From Toxonevra muliebris (taxonomy: Eukaryota > Arthropoda > Insecta > Diptera > Pallopteridae): 64,000 bases of DNA. Positions 44,590 through 56,475 of the stretch are shown one piece after another (positions within the stretch are counted from its first letter, which is position 1; each line of letters begins with the position of its first letter). A model generated the notes under the pieces. The model did not search any database and had not been told where the DNA came from. It saw only the letters and a program-made list of their open reading frames with translations. The DNA lies in contig OY829326.1 of NCBI GenBank assembly GCA_963691655.1, positions 73,277,235-73,341,234 of the forward strand, read 5' to 3'. The position numbers and the translations under genes were made by a program.

Positions 44590-47160
44590 ATAATCTTTTT
44601 AAATTTTTAATCGAACCCAAGTCTTTATAGCGTTGTAAATATAACTTCTTAAAAAGATTTTGAAAATATAGAATTTATATTGAATGAGAAGCGCTACAAA
44701 AATTTCGTCAATGAATCAGAAATTTATAAAATTTAAATTTTACATAGCCTACTGCAATTCAAATTTTTTTTAAATAGCTTATTATCAGGGAGCGGAAAAG
44801 AGGCAAAATAAAATGAATAATCTGTAGTATTCATCGTTTTTTACTGTAAGTAGATAAGAAGTTTTATTTTGCCTTTTTTCCACTCCCTGCTTATTGTAGT
44901 TGAAATTTTTTTTTTTTAAATTTATAAAAATTAAGTGAGTACCCGGGTATGTCCGGAAAATCTAACGCTGAAAAATTAATGCCCCCAAAAAATCAAAACT
45001 CCCCGTTTTGAGATCTGAAGGTTCTCTACTTGTTCCATTCATTCATTACTTGCCTCAGTTTGAAATTTACCATCAAAAACTTTAGTTTCCCATTTTCGGT
45101 GTTTCTGCCTGAAGATCTCTCTCTCTTTCTTACCTCTGTCTCTATCACACAGAAATTTTCTTGGCTCACGAGTACAGTAATCTTACTTTAGTTCATATCC
45201 CGATATGCCTCGGAATGAAGTATGACATATTTTCATCATTTGTTTGCCTCAGCTTAGGGTTCGCCAGTATAAATGTTTCTTGCGCATTTAGTTTCTTCTT
45301 TTTAAGTATCTGCTTGCTATCGATGTCTCTTTTTCCTTGTAGCTATCGATATAATCCCTTTCTAATTATCAAAGAGTATAGGTCTAGGTCCTGGACTTCA
45401 CCTTTTCTCATTCATACACCGATTCCCCTCGGAATCCAATAAATCACAATTCTAGTCTAGATTAATGGATTTTTTGTTCAAGGCCTCCCTACTTCAACTA
45501 CAAAACATGATCGATTTTAGTGGAGCTTTTAACTATCTAAATGAATCACAATTTCTTGGATGTGACCTCTGCTTTTCTGGTTGAATAAAAAACAATTGTG
45601 AATTGGACATAAGTTTCTACAACTATTGCATACAATTTTAAACTAGAATATACCCATTTGAAACAGTGGCGGGATGAAATATGTGGAAATAAAACACAAA
45701 GCAAAAACTGAAAAGCTTTTTGCAAACACACTAATCATATAAGCATTAAAAAGCTTAAAGCGGTTTTTTCACATTTGACCGTCACTGATGTAGATTCATC
45801 ATCATGTCATAAAACTGAAAGTTTTATCATTCATATCCGTTTCAAAGTGCATCATACTCACATCAACTTACATAGTTCTCTGACCTTTTGGAATTCCTTA
45901 GCGAGTGAGAGCAAAACACGAAAAGCAAAACACATTTACTTTCAACCCACCAGCTGCCAGCAAGCGAGCCTGACTGGCTGCCTGTCTGATGCCTTTATGT
46001 GTGCAAGCGTTTACCACAAAATAATGTTAATAAACTATAAATTACCTTCCCCAAATTCCAAACTTTCACGTTTCAAACAAAACAATGCAAATCCATTGTG
46101 ACTTTCAAAATCAACTACAAAAAAAAAAAAAAAAATGCATGCTTAAAAAAAAAAACAAAACATTTATCATGCCGTGAGCCAATTTCCATATGTATATACC
46201 TACAATAAAAATTTCCCTCTATACCAAAGCATCAATGGTGCATTTTCCTAAACCAAAAAAAAAAATAAATAAATAAATAAACAAAATTGCCTAGCCAAAA
46301 AACGTTTAGCAATTTGATAGCAACATTAGTAGGTACCTTAACCTACACCAAACTAAATTCAAAACAAAATAAAAACAAGCGAGAGCGACGTGCGTCAGCG
46401 GTATAGGAACAGCAGCAACAACAGCAACAGATTGTGAGAAAAATACCAATCCAATGCCATTGCACTAATGCACCAAACAATCAACCAATGTGCAACCAAC
46501 GAGCGAACAACCAGTTTAATGCAATATGCAATAATCCTACGCCATGGCGAATAATGTACAACAACTAGAGTGCAAACACCTTTGATGCATACACCAACAA
46601 TAGCAGCAAAAACAACAATAGCAACAAAAAACATTAATAGCTGCAGAAACGAAAACGAATGAACCTATTGTAAATGATACTGGCAAACTAGGTGGTGATA
46701 GTGTTAGTGATGACGATGATGATCACGATCACGTTGAAGGTGGTGGTGGCAGTGGTACGCAAGCGCGCACATTTCACTTTAGTTTAGAGGCCAAAGTCCT
46801 CATCATCCTGCGCGCGGGCTTTTTGCGAACATACTATCATAGATCTCTGTATGTGTGTGTGTGAGTACATGAGTTGCTGCTGTTGTATCCATGCAGCAAC
46901 TATGTTGCAACTACAACCACGACGACGCTTCAGTGTCACTCAACTTTCATCCATTTCAGCTACGGTAAAGCGGCGAGTTATAGCAAAAAAAACAACAACA
47001 AAAAACATAAACACACACACAAAATGCAATTTTAAAAGATTCCCAAAGTTGTGTAAAAAACTGACTGACAAATAGAGAGACAGTAGGACAGATGAAAGCC
47101 GCAACCAAGGACGGATCGAGCATTTAGCTTTAGACGATGGAGGAGGGCATAGAAGGCTCA
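44590..47160. other. Gene-free stretch, repeat-rich
   Basis: Two similar phrases, TCATATCCCGATATGCCTCG and TCATACACCGATTCCCCTCG (45187 and 45411), are a short duplication. Poly-A runs are at 46117-46135. A CAGCAGCAACAACAGCAACAG tract lies at 46409-46429, and GATGACGATGATGATCACGATCACG at 46710-46735 resembles the GATC motifs of 36-37 kb. No exon supported. Confidence 0.4.
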
Positions 47161-47164
47161 GCTT

Positions 47165-47700
47165 TTCAAACCAAAATTCAGACTAAAAAGCAACAGTAAA
47201 ATTGGGCAGAAAGTCTAACCAAATTTTGGCAAAAAAGGGAATACTTAAACCAATATTCAGATAAAAAATTAGACTAAGTTTCAGACCTAAAATTAGCGCG
47301 ATAGTAAGGCCAAAACTCAAGACAAAATCTCAGACCGAAAAATACAGAAACTCCGATCAAATCTAGTCCAAAAAATAGTCAAAAATTGAACAACCAAGCA
47401 AAAAAAAAAAAAACTCAGCCCAAAAATTCAGACCAAAACTCAGACCAAAAATTCAGACCACAAACAGTCGAAATTCAAATTGAAAATCAGACAAAAATTC
47501 AAACAAATTTCAGACTAAACTCAGACCAAATTGAAAGCAAATTAGCATCAAAATTCAAACAAAAATCATCTTGAGATTCAGATCAAAATGTAAATCAAAA
47601 ACAGAAATTCAGGAAAAAACTGAGGCCAAATATCTTACTTTACTTACCTAAAAAAAAAAAAAATAAAAATAGGAGACCAAAGCGCAAATAGAAAGCAGAT
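47165..47700. repeat. Degenerate CAGACCAAAA minisatellite block
   Basis: Units built on AATTCAGACCAAAAA (clearest at 47420-47465: AAATTCAGACCAAAACTCAG, then ACCAAAAATTCAGACC). Interrupted at 47716 by a SINE body fragment, after which the repeats resume at 47930. Confidence 0.7.
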
Positions 47701-47715
47701 CAAATTCAAACAACT

Positions 47716-47905
47716 TTGTTTTTATGGCACAACAGCCCATGGAGGGCCTAAACCGAGATTTTCTCACCCATCCATGTTGTGTGAGTTATATTTGTACACA
47801 AATGCAAGTAACTTACAATTTTTTTGCCAAATTCGAGCCGCGAAGTGATAGTTTTTAGTTTTAGAGGCTTGCCATGGCCAACCAAGAGGTGGTCCGTGTA
47901 GAAAA
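47716..47905 (-). mobile_element. SINE body fragment
   Basis: GCACAACAGCCCATGG, GTGTGAGTTATATTTG, and CCGCGAAGTGATAGTTTTTAG match, in order and spacing, the body of the SINE at 21604-21875 (GCACAACAGTTCATGG, GTGTGAGTTATATTTG, CAGCGAAGTGAAAAGTTTTT). The tRNA-like 5' part is not present. It separates two minisatellite blocks. Confidence 0.65.
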
Positions 47906-47929
47906 CTATATATCATCTCAGAATTCGGA

Positions 47930-48340
47930 CCAAAACTTAGAATAAAATTCAGATATAAAACCATAAAAATCAGACCGAAAATTAGACCAAAAATTCGGAC
48001 CAAATGCAGACCTAAATGGGACCAATATTTAAAACACATGCCAAAAATAAATCAGAAAAAAAAATAGACCAAAAATCAGACCAAATTCCGATAAAAAATC
48101 GGAATTTCAATAAAATCGTACCAATGTTCAAAATTTAAAAACCAACTCAGTATTCGCACTAAAATTAAAAAATATATATATATAAATCAAACGTCAGACC
48201 AAAACTTAAACCAAGTTAAGACCAAAATTCAGATAGAAATTCTGACCAAATTCAACCCGAAACTCAGATTAAAATTTAGGCCAAACCTTAGAATAAGAAT
48301 ACACCAGAATTCAAACCTAAAGCTGACCAAATTTTAGTCG
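47930..48340. repeat. Degenerate CAGACCAAAA minisatellite block (continuation)
   Basis: Units such as AAAACCATAAAAATCAGACC, GAAAATTAGACC and AAAAATTCGGACC continue the 47165-47700 array after the SINE fragment. They fade out near 48340. A reversed-strand version (TTTTGGTCTGAGTTTTAGTC) occurs around 50530-50610. Confidence 0.65.
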
Positions 48341-48344
48341 CTAC

Positions 48345-51300
48345 AAAGCGTTTTCTCTATTCTTTCCCAGCCTCAGCGAGAATAAAGATACGCCTGCTGG
48401 GTAGCAATGTCTAAGGAATGAGTTCTGCTCGCTCTATTCCCCAAATCTGATATTCTTAAGTTTCTTAAAGAGACAAAGAAATTTAGTGGGTTGAAAAATT
48501 AAATTTTCCTTTTTCTCTCTAACTTTTCCTCTATCTGAAAAAAAAGAAACAAATTTCTGGGAAAGGCTGAAGCATCCATAACCCCCGCCTGCCTCCCTCC
48601 CCCTCCTCTGGTTCCGTCAATAATACACGCAACACACTCTAGTAGCGAGCTAGTACCACTTTGAAGGCAATTGCATTTTGTGTTATTGTTATTGCAATTG
48701 TTGTTGTTAATCGTAGACTTCTTTGCCAATGCCACGACGACGCTATGCCATGACTGTGACCGCGTCGACTCACATCTATCTATTTACATATATACATATT
48801 TCTGTCTACCCATCTCTTTTTTTCTTCTCTCTATCTCTCTCTCTCTCTCTGTCTTTTTCTGCCGCTAAGTCCGTCTATCTATATGTCTGTCTGTCTGAAT
48901 GTCTCTTGTATTGAGAGTGAGTGCAGCGACCTCCTCTCTATATGCACATATTGTATTTGTAGTTAGCAGTGATGGCGTCAGCTGTGTAGATTACATGTTG
49001 CTGCTGCTGATGTTGTTGTTGCTGCTGTTATAGTTGCAACTATTTTGCATGCCAAACGAAGAAAGCGTCGCATCGCATCACATTGCATCGCGTAGTCAGT
49101 CTATAGTAAATGAACTTTCATTGCATTTCAATTAGTTCAAATTATACTCGTAGTAACATATTCACATATGCTATGATAAGGAGATTGTTGGTATTTATTT
49201 GTATGTGCAGGGGAAAACCCTGATTTAACATAGCAAATAAGAGACTTCCAAAACTAAAAAACGATGACTGAAACATGTTGTGCTAACTTAGCATGAGTTC
49301 ACCAGATTATTTTGTAATACAATCGCCTCAAAAAGAGATTACAAAATTTTTTAGGCTAACTCAAAAGCTTCCTAATCCTAAAACTTTGCTTGGCTTGTAG
49401 TCAGATCGGAAAATTCCTTGTTGTCTTTTATATATGATATCTAAAAGCTTTCCATCGAGTATCTCCAATATCCTCACCTGCTCCTAGGGGATAAACGCAA
49501 GTCTTCGGTTCTGGATTGCAAAATATTTTTGTGTCATTCCGAACAATCATTCTCTCTATGTTTCTGACCTTGTAAGGAAACCCCCAAATATAGTAAACCC
49601 ATTTCCGTATTGATTAAAGTAGTCCCTTTCTAAAACCTTCTTTAGTACATCGGACCTTTAAATTTTATTTTTTCTTATTACACTGTGCAACACATTTTTC
49701 TAACGGAAAATCGGCCAACACAGGTCGATAGTACTGGTGTAGAGTAACAAACCCCTAAATGGGTTTTGCAAAGTTAGCTCGCTTTTAAAAGTTATAGGCA
49801 TTCAAAGTTAGATAGAAAAAAACGCCATCATGTTCAGCGTACTCGAATTATAAAAGATCCACTTTGATAACTCTTGAGCTTTTTTTTTTTTGGTTAATTC
49901 CGTTGCGCAGTGTTTTTATAAAATAAATTTGGAATAAATAAAAATCTTACTTAATCGTATTTTTCTTATTTTAACCTCGTTAACCCTGGGATTTATGTCC
50001 CAGTAATGTTCGAAAACTCAAGTAAAATGAGAGATATGGTTTCCATTTTATTTGAGTTTTTTTTTAAAATACTGATCTGGCTGTCAATGAGTGGATTGTA
50101 TACATGCAGTCATCACAGTAAGTTCCCTTTGCTATAATTTTCTGGTTTCAAAGGTTATAGCAGACACTATGCCCCATTAAGCTTAAGGATAACTCTAAGG
50201 GTCCTGGACATACTTTTTTTTAAATTTATTTTAATATTTGCATGAAACGTTTTGGAAACTTAATCAGACTTAAAAAAAGGGGTGGAAGAGTGGAAGGGTT
50301 ATATCTTGTAAAATTAAAAACCTCTGTAATTCGTAAAAAAAAAACATGCTGGTCCCTTGCGCTTACGAATTATCGGGATTCAACTGTAACGTAGAAAAGA
50401 CAAAAAATAATATTTTCATTTTTAGGTTTGAATTTTTAAAAATTCTGACGATTTTAAGGAATGGCTCTGAATTGGCCTAGTACACGTAATATGGAAAATA
50501 TGTAATTCTGATATTGGTTTGCTAGCGGTCCGAGTTTTTGGTCTGAGTTTTAGTCTAATTTTTAGTCTGACTCGCGAACTGAATATTAGTATATTTTTGG
50601 TCTGCATTTCTATCTGCTTTTTTGACCGGTTATCGAAAAATTTTGTATCCCAATTCAAACTCAAAATCAAATATTCATAAGAAGCTTTTACTTTTTGAAT
50701 CATTTACAGTTTCGCATGCCTCCGGTAGTTAGAACAAAACCAAAACAATAAAAGTATAGTTATGCAAGTTAAGTTCAAACTCTGCACTCGCCAACTAACG
50801 CTCAGTTAAATCAATAAAGTTCTAGACTCCCATAAAAACTTTCTACAAGGATAAATAACTTTATCTATAGAACTTGAGCTCACTGAGCTTACACAATCGA
50901 AAACAATGTTTTTCACTATTTTGTGTCTGTACTTAATGATTTTCTGTAACAATTTTTTAATCAATTATTTTTGAATTTATCTCAAAGTCCCTCAAATTTA
51001 AAACACATTGAACGAATACAAATAATTAGGTCATGGGCAAATTCGATCAATCAAATATATCTACGTATAAATGTAATCCATTCACAACATAGGATACGGC
51101 GATATGCTCTCGCAAAACTAATACAACAGACCTCAAAAATCTAAAATGCGTAGGTCGAACATATAAAATTAAAGAAAAAAAAAAACAAACTACTAAAATA
51201 ATTATACTCCCGATTTGTTAAATTTTGAATTTAGCACTTGAATGTGAAAAAAATATAAGCGAAAAAAAAACATTAAAAAAATCAAATACTCAAATAACCA

Positions 51301-52560
51301 CAATTTGGCATTTATTTTGACCTTGGTTAGCATACGTATATAGTATATGTGTGACTACTCTGTGTACTCGACGTACCGCATATGTTGTTGATGCTTACGC
51401 ACAATTTATAGGTATACGCTACACTTTTACGGTGCGTATATAAGAATTTCATAAACCTACAAATTCTACTTTTAAAATGCGGTCTATTTTGCATATGGAA
51501 AAACTGATATGTCATGGCGTAACTCTATTAAAATTAGAGATGTTACGTTATTTTGTAATTTTTATTTAATAAAATAAATTATAAATAAAAATATGGTTTA
51601 CTACAGCGCACTTCTGTGGCCGCTAATATTCGCCAAAAATAAAAATCTGAAACTATAAAAGAAAAAAAAAAACACATAGGCTCGTATACATTTGCGCATT
51701 TTGTGGGACCTTGAAAATTCTTATCGAATTTTCACCTTTGCAAAAACTAAAAACTTTGCTGATAAGTTTTCATTAAATAGGTGGAAACTAGGTGCACACA
51801 CATACAACACTACCACCTCAACCACCCTTCATCACCTCACAAATTTGTTATTTGTTTGTTGCGTTTATTAATAGCGAAATGACGATATTTTTTTTTCGTT
51901 TTTGGCATATATTTTGTATACCTTCTAGCGCCGCACAGTGGTGTGATTGAGGAAATTTTTTTTTTTTTTTATTTCCATTCACAAATATTTGATGCCTTAT
52001 AATATATGAAATTAAAAAACAAAAAAACTTTTGGGATTCAAATTTTAAGCCAGTTTCTTAAGTTTGGTAGACCAAGTCTATCTTTCGGGGCTGGCCAGAG
52101 TGTTCTTATATATGAAAACATAATACATATATATGTTCTTTCAATTAAGCAAAAAAAAAACGTTGACTGCGTATACCCGCGGATCTCATATTTATGAACC
52201 AAAAATCAAATTCCAATCGGACTAAAATTATGTTAAAAAGTGTTTAATTCTAGTATTCGTTCGATTGTCTGCGACCCAGAGAGAACTCGAACGAAACTAG
52301 AATAATTTCAACCGAACTTGGTATATTCATATCTTATAGTCAAAGGGAAGAAATGATTTTAATTTGGCAAATCAATGAAATGGGTGTGGCATTTCCTATA
52401 TAAGTGAATTAAAAAAAAAAAAATTTGAAGTAATTTGAGTAATGAACATTAACCATGCCCACCTATCGCCCAAAACAACGAGACATTATATTAGATAATA
52501 TGTAAGGTATTTTAAGTTTTGCCGACCACAAACTACTTAATTTTCGAAATTATTTTTTTT
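48345..52560. other. Gene-free stretch with microsatellites
   Basis: TCTATC/CTCTCTCTCT tracts (48770-48852), GTCTGTCTGTCTG (48883-48896), CTGCTGCTGATGTTGTTGTTGC (48999-49025). At 49681-49912 possible inverted ends CACTGTGCAACA and GTTGCGCAGTG enclose about 230 bp, a weak MITE candidate. A reverse-orientation CAGACC block lies near 50530. Nothing coding is recognised. Confidence 0.4.
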
Positions 52561-52572
52561 TTTGTTTTTCTT

Positions 52573-53151
52573 GGTGCCCGGACATAACGCCCACGGCCAT
52601 AACGTCCAAAAAAAAATTTGGGTGTTATGACCGCCCTAGGAATGGCCATAACGTCCCAAATTAATTTAGGCACTATGACCGCCCCGAAAACGGCTTTTGT
52701 GATTCTTTCATTAAAATTTCAAAAGTAAAACGAAACCAAATTTTCATGTATAAGAAAATGCAGCTTTATTTCAGGCTTTTTCACAAATTGGCTTTCTTAA
52801 ATAAAAAAATCCTCCGTTTTTCTCGACATTAGTATAAAAGCGAATGGATAAACCTATAAAAAAAAAAACAAAAGGGAAAAATATGCTCATATAGTAAATA
52901 GGAATGGCATTTAAAGAATCGCCTCATCCGAAATATTTTTACAAAAATAAACCAAGATATTGATTCTGACTAATTGAGATGTAAGATTGAAAGATGCGCC
53001 GCAGATGAAAAATTTTATTTTTATTTTTGTAAATTTTCGTATATTATAATATGACACGATGCTAAGCAAAATTTTACTTCACTCCTAGGGCGGTCATAAC
53101 ACCCAAACATTTTTTTGAGCGTTATGGCCGTGGGCGTTATTTCCGGGCACC
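52573..53151. mobile_element. 579-bp TIR element with 9-bp target duplication
   Basis: The ends GGTGCCCGGACATAACGCCC and GGGCGTTATTTCCGGGCACC start inverted repeats of about 65 bp that continue to CCGCCCTAGG on the left and CCTAGGGCGG on the right. The exact 9-bp duplication GTTTTTCTT is at 52564-52572 and 53152-53160. Within the left end the phrase CATAACG.CC is repeated in both orientations, so the TIR has internal sub-repeats. Long TIRs with 9-bp duplications occur in Mutator-like and fold-back elements; which one cannot be decided here. No transposase frame. Confidence 0.8.
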
Positions 53152-53164
53152 GTTTTTCTTTAAA

Positions 53165-54235
53165 AAAAGTGGAAAATGTTTTTATTGGAATTGGATTGGT
53201 GACATAACATTTGATTATTTAATACATTTATATATATCTTTAGACGTGGATCTATAAAAAATATGCCAAACAATACTCCGAAAATGGGCATGGTCTCTCC
53301 GCAAATAATCTATATAAATTCATATTTATGTATTTGTGTAGTATTATTTGGTTCTTCATATGAGGGCGTCGGGTAATTTTCACCCATTTTCATTTATCTT
53401 TTTTTTTGAAACTTAGTGATCCGAAGTATTTCCGTATACCAAAAATAGTATTACTACGACGACTTCTTTTATTTTTCCCTTTTTGGTGCGACTTCACCAC
53501 TGTGCATCACTGAGACGCGTGCAGGGAAGCAAAGGAGAAATAGATAAGCTTTATAGGAATTTGTTCCGCTGACCTTCATTCTTGTTGTTGTTTTTCTGTT
53601 AATTTATTATTATTATTTTTGCGATAATTTTTTATTTTGGTGAAAAAAGCAAGGAAATACACGAGCACATGGGTTCTGCTGATTTTATATACATACTTCC
53701 ATGAGAACTAGAAAATTTTTTAGAACAGAATTGCAAGAACGTTTATAGAGGAAAATAGGGTGAGAGAATTATGAAAGTATGGAAAGATAGAATAATGTTT
53801 AATTACTTAGAATTAATAATACTTCGAATATAATAGTTGTTCCCTAGCTTTCCCAAAATCCCTGTGAAACAAATCTCTCCTGGTGAGAAAATCGTATTAA
53901 TGTAGAAAGTTGCCAAAGAAATTCTTTCTTTTTCAAGTTGTTTCAACTTTCTATAGTGAGAGTTATGAGAAATTCTCATTTTTATTTTTATCACTTTGGA
54001 ACTATCTGATCCTTTCCCCTTACCATTTCCGATAAATATTTCATACATTATGATTTTAGCTTCTAAATGAAAAGATTTTTTAAAGCCTGCTTTAATTAAA
54101 ATCATCCCCTTCTCTCCTTCACTAATCTCTGAATCCGATAAAGAATGAATCTGAGCTGGTTTTGGCGAATTTTTTCCCAATTATTACCAGATTTACGAAA
54201 AAATTAATTTAAATAAACAAAATCTTGATTTATGC
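53165..54235. other. Gene-free stretch
   Basis: AT-rich, no repeats of note. A 125-codon minus frame (53803-54180) is Lys/Ser/Ile-rich with no recognised domain, and lacks obvious splice or promoter context; not called as a gene, though it is the longest non-repeat frame in this part. Confidence 0.35.
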
Positions 54236-54242
54236 CTAACCG

Positions 54243-54705
54243 GTACGTCACAACAAACAACTGGAACGACAGCGAACAAAAATTCTAAAATATTCGAATG
54301 GCAAAATTATCGTGTTGATTCACACTTTCCAGCTCAACAAAATATGTTTCAAATGGCATTGATTTCACTATTCAGTGATGAATCCGGTCGTATTAGATAG
54401 CGAAAATACTGATCGACAGCGAAGGTTAACTAATGAAACAATACAAACATTCTGGCAATGGAATGAACGTGTTAATTCACAATCGCAAGCCAGACACTAG
54501 CATAATTAAAACGATGCCAACTAACGATCCGTTGGCATTTACTGCTGACTATGTTCATGTAGTAGGTTCACACTTACCTGCATGACAAGACCGAAACCGT
54601 AACCTGAATGGATGAATGGTGGCTTTGGTCATGTCGATAGGATAAGTATGAAACCACCTTTGTCGTTTCATTGTCATTTCAGATGTACCTTGTCGGAAAT
54701 ATGTA
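54243..54705 (+). other. Unidentified coding-like fragment, frameshifted
   Basis: One plus frame reads KNSKIFEWQNYRVDSHFPAQ and QNMFQMALISLFSDESGRIR, then a stop (54280-54400). A shifted frame continues NPVVLDSENTDRQRRLTNET and IQTFWQWNERVNSQSQARH (54383-54500), then a stop. Later, PEWMNGGFGHVDRISMKPPL lies in a third frame (about 54605-54665). The composition is balanced and unlike the AT-rich surroundings, and the two blocks share FEWQNYRV/FWQWNERV phrasing. I do not recognise the family. It may be a relic of a mobile-element protein or a processed pseudogene. Confidence 0.35.
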
Positions 54706-54902
54706 GATCAACTTTAACGTGAATAATCATGAAAATTAATATTGAAAATTTATTCAGAATATTACGCAATTTTGGTCATGTTCTTATTTGAGAAGAAATT
54801 TAAACAACACTGCTTGATAAAAATCAATTGTTTCAAAAATAAACAGGTCCTGAAAACGGTTTTTATTTTGTAGAGTTCAATAAAACAAATTTGTATATAT
54901 TC

Positions 54903-55527
54903 GGTTTTCGGTATGTACATCAGTGCTTCCTGCGATTTTTCCATTACTTCCTCTCGGCTTTTTCCCCGTAATGGCTTTTTAACTCAATTGAAGAGAAAGA
55001 AGTCACAGGAAGCCAAATCAGGTGAATTCGGTGGCTGTTGGATGGTATTTGTTGCATTTTTCGTCGAAAAATTACGAATAATGATGGCACTGTGTGACGG
55101 TGCGTTATCATGGTGCAAAATCCATGAGTTTTCTGTCCACAATTCTCTTTCGGCGAATTGCTTCACGCAAACGCCTCATAACGCCCAAATAATACTCTCT
55201 GATGGTTAATTTGCGGTTATTGACCAAAATTTCTTTTACATTATCAACGTTTTCGTCTGTTTTCGAAAGCGATGGTCTGCCACTGCGTTCATCATCTTCG
55301 ATTGACTCATAATCACTTTTGAACCGCTCGTGCCACTGGTAAACGACCGTTTTCTTTAGAGAATCGTTGCCGAAACACTTTTCCAACATTTCCAATGTTC
55401 GCGCACAGAAATAGATGTACTCTTGGCTACGTAGTTTTTGCAAATGTCAAGCTAGGACGCTAAGATTTAGAGGAAACCATGGGAGCGCCACATGGTGGTT
55501 ATTCCGGGAACTTTTTGATCAAGGTGG
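54903..55527 (-). mobile_element. Internally deleted and 3'-truncated mariner
   Basis: The 5' end (plus-strand right side) has TIR AACTTTTTGATCAAGGTGG ending at 55527 beside TA (55528-55529). The leader and transposase sequence match the mariner at 7098-8412. Two internal deletions are visible by comparison. One joins EYIYFC to ARTLEMLEKCFG, with GTG shared at both deletion ends. The other joins NRKLTIRE to YYLGVMRRL, with AGAG shared. Homology stops near 54903, before the 3' TIR. The fused reading frame 55108-55443 covers the helix-turn-helix part; the second and third catalytic Asp (HHDNAP and SCDFF) remain in a shifted frame, the first is deleted. Inactive. Confidence 0.8.
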
Positions 55528-55529
55528 TA

Positions 55530-56160
55530 TGTTTATACTTCTTTGGAACGTACTAACTTTTTTTGGATCTGATAGGGCCCAACGCATCTTTTTAAAACTT
55601 TAATAGTTTTAAATTGAACGTCAGCGATCCTTTCAAAATGTTTAAAGTACCAAAGCCAATGGATCCATAGGGCAGAGAGTTATAGGATTAATATATCTCA
55701 CAAAAATACTCTGCAGATAATTCCCCTATAAGTCCCTGAACATCTAAACCTTCTTAGATGCAAAGCTAACAAAGTTATAATAGGTTTTGTTTTACCAAAA
55801 TAGCCAAAAACGAACGCACTTTAAACCCTCGTTAAATTCAAATCAGATGTAAACTTCTATAACAATGTCCTGACCAATTCCATCTAAAACTGCTACATTA
55901 TAATTTTTTTATGGGTCACGGTGATGAACTTCAGGTTAAGTAAGTATTTTATTTTGAGGTCCTATAGTTTTGACGCCTGAGACAATTTTACACCAACCCA
56001 GAACCCTTCTCTTTCGGGAGTTTTTAGTACAAGTTTTCATAAAATTATAGATCAATGGCTTTGTGCTTAATCTTTTGAAAAATCATTCATTCATCAACGC
56101 GGAAAACGTGATGTTGTGCTGTGTAATTTTATGAAATTTATGTTTAAACGTTAAACAATT
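55530..56160. other. Gene-free stretch
   Basis: No reading frame, repeat or signal recognised between the mariner end and the second ratchet-like segment. Confidence 0.4.
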
Positions 56161-56164
56161 TTCC

Positions 56165-56475
56165 AAATTTTTTCCATTGTTTTGATTTTGTTTTTTTTTT
56201 TTAAATCACATATTATTAAATATACTAATTTACATATATTTCTTCTTATCTTTTCAGGTAAGTCTACCTTATTCATAATAATAATGTTGTATATTGTAAA
56301 GCAGAGGAGAGAGATTCTGCACGTTACCGGAAATGCAGTTACATATTTACGTAAGGTTTTAATTTTAAAATTACAAGCTAAACAAAATTTAATGAGGTAA
56401 CTAACTGGTTAGGCAAGCGCCTGAGAAAGGAGCGTTTTGTTCGTAAGACAAATTAATTAGTCGAAAGACATTACG
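56165..56475 (+). promoter_or_regulatory. Candidate recursive-splice (ratchet) site 2 with downstream donor
   Basis: A paralogue of 11935-12275. It has TACTAAT at 56223-56229, TTTCTTCTTATCTTTTCAG ending at 56257, GTAAGT from 56258, and a second donor ACGTAAGG with GT at 56351-56352. The interval of 93 bp compares with 94 bp at site 1. The stretch TTCTTCTTATCTTTTCAGG and the continuing TAAGT are identical at both loci, and GGAAATGCAGTTA and TTTACGTAAGG are retained, while intervening bases have diverged. The intervals contain stops in frame and differ in length by one, so they are unlikely to be coding exons; a ratchet function is more consistent. Inference only. Confidence 0.5.

Noticed and set aside
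45161..45442. 93-codon plus frame with HIPICLGM/HTPIPLGI repeats
   Set aside because: Short internal duplication only; no family recognised and no gene context.
47640..47665. T-tract followed by TAG|GTAAGTA on the minus strand
   Set aside because: It lies in a low-complexity A-rich minisatellite where such a string can arise by chance; opposite strand to the paired candidates and no paralogous context.
49681..49912. Possible 230-bp MITE with CACTGTGCAACA ends
   Set aside because: Inverted similarity is only about 11 bp and no target duplication is visible; kept as a note, not a called element.
54568..54584. CAG|GTAAGTG on the minus strand, ratchet-like
   Set aside because: The upstream minus-strand sequence is not a good pyrimidine tract and no TACTAAT branch point or second donor is seen; the strand is opposite to the two paired sites.
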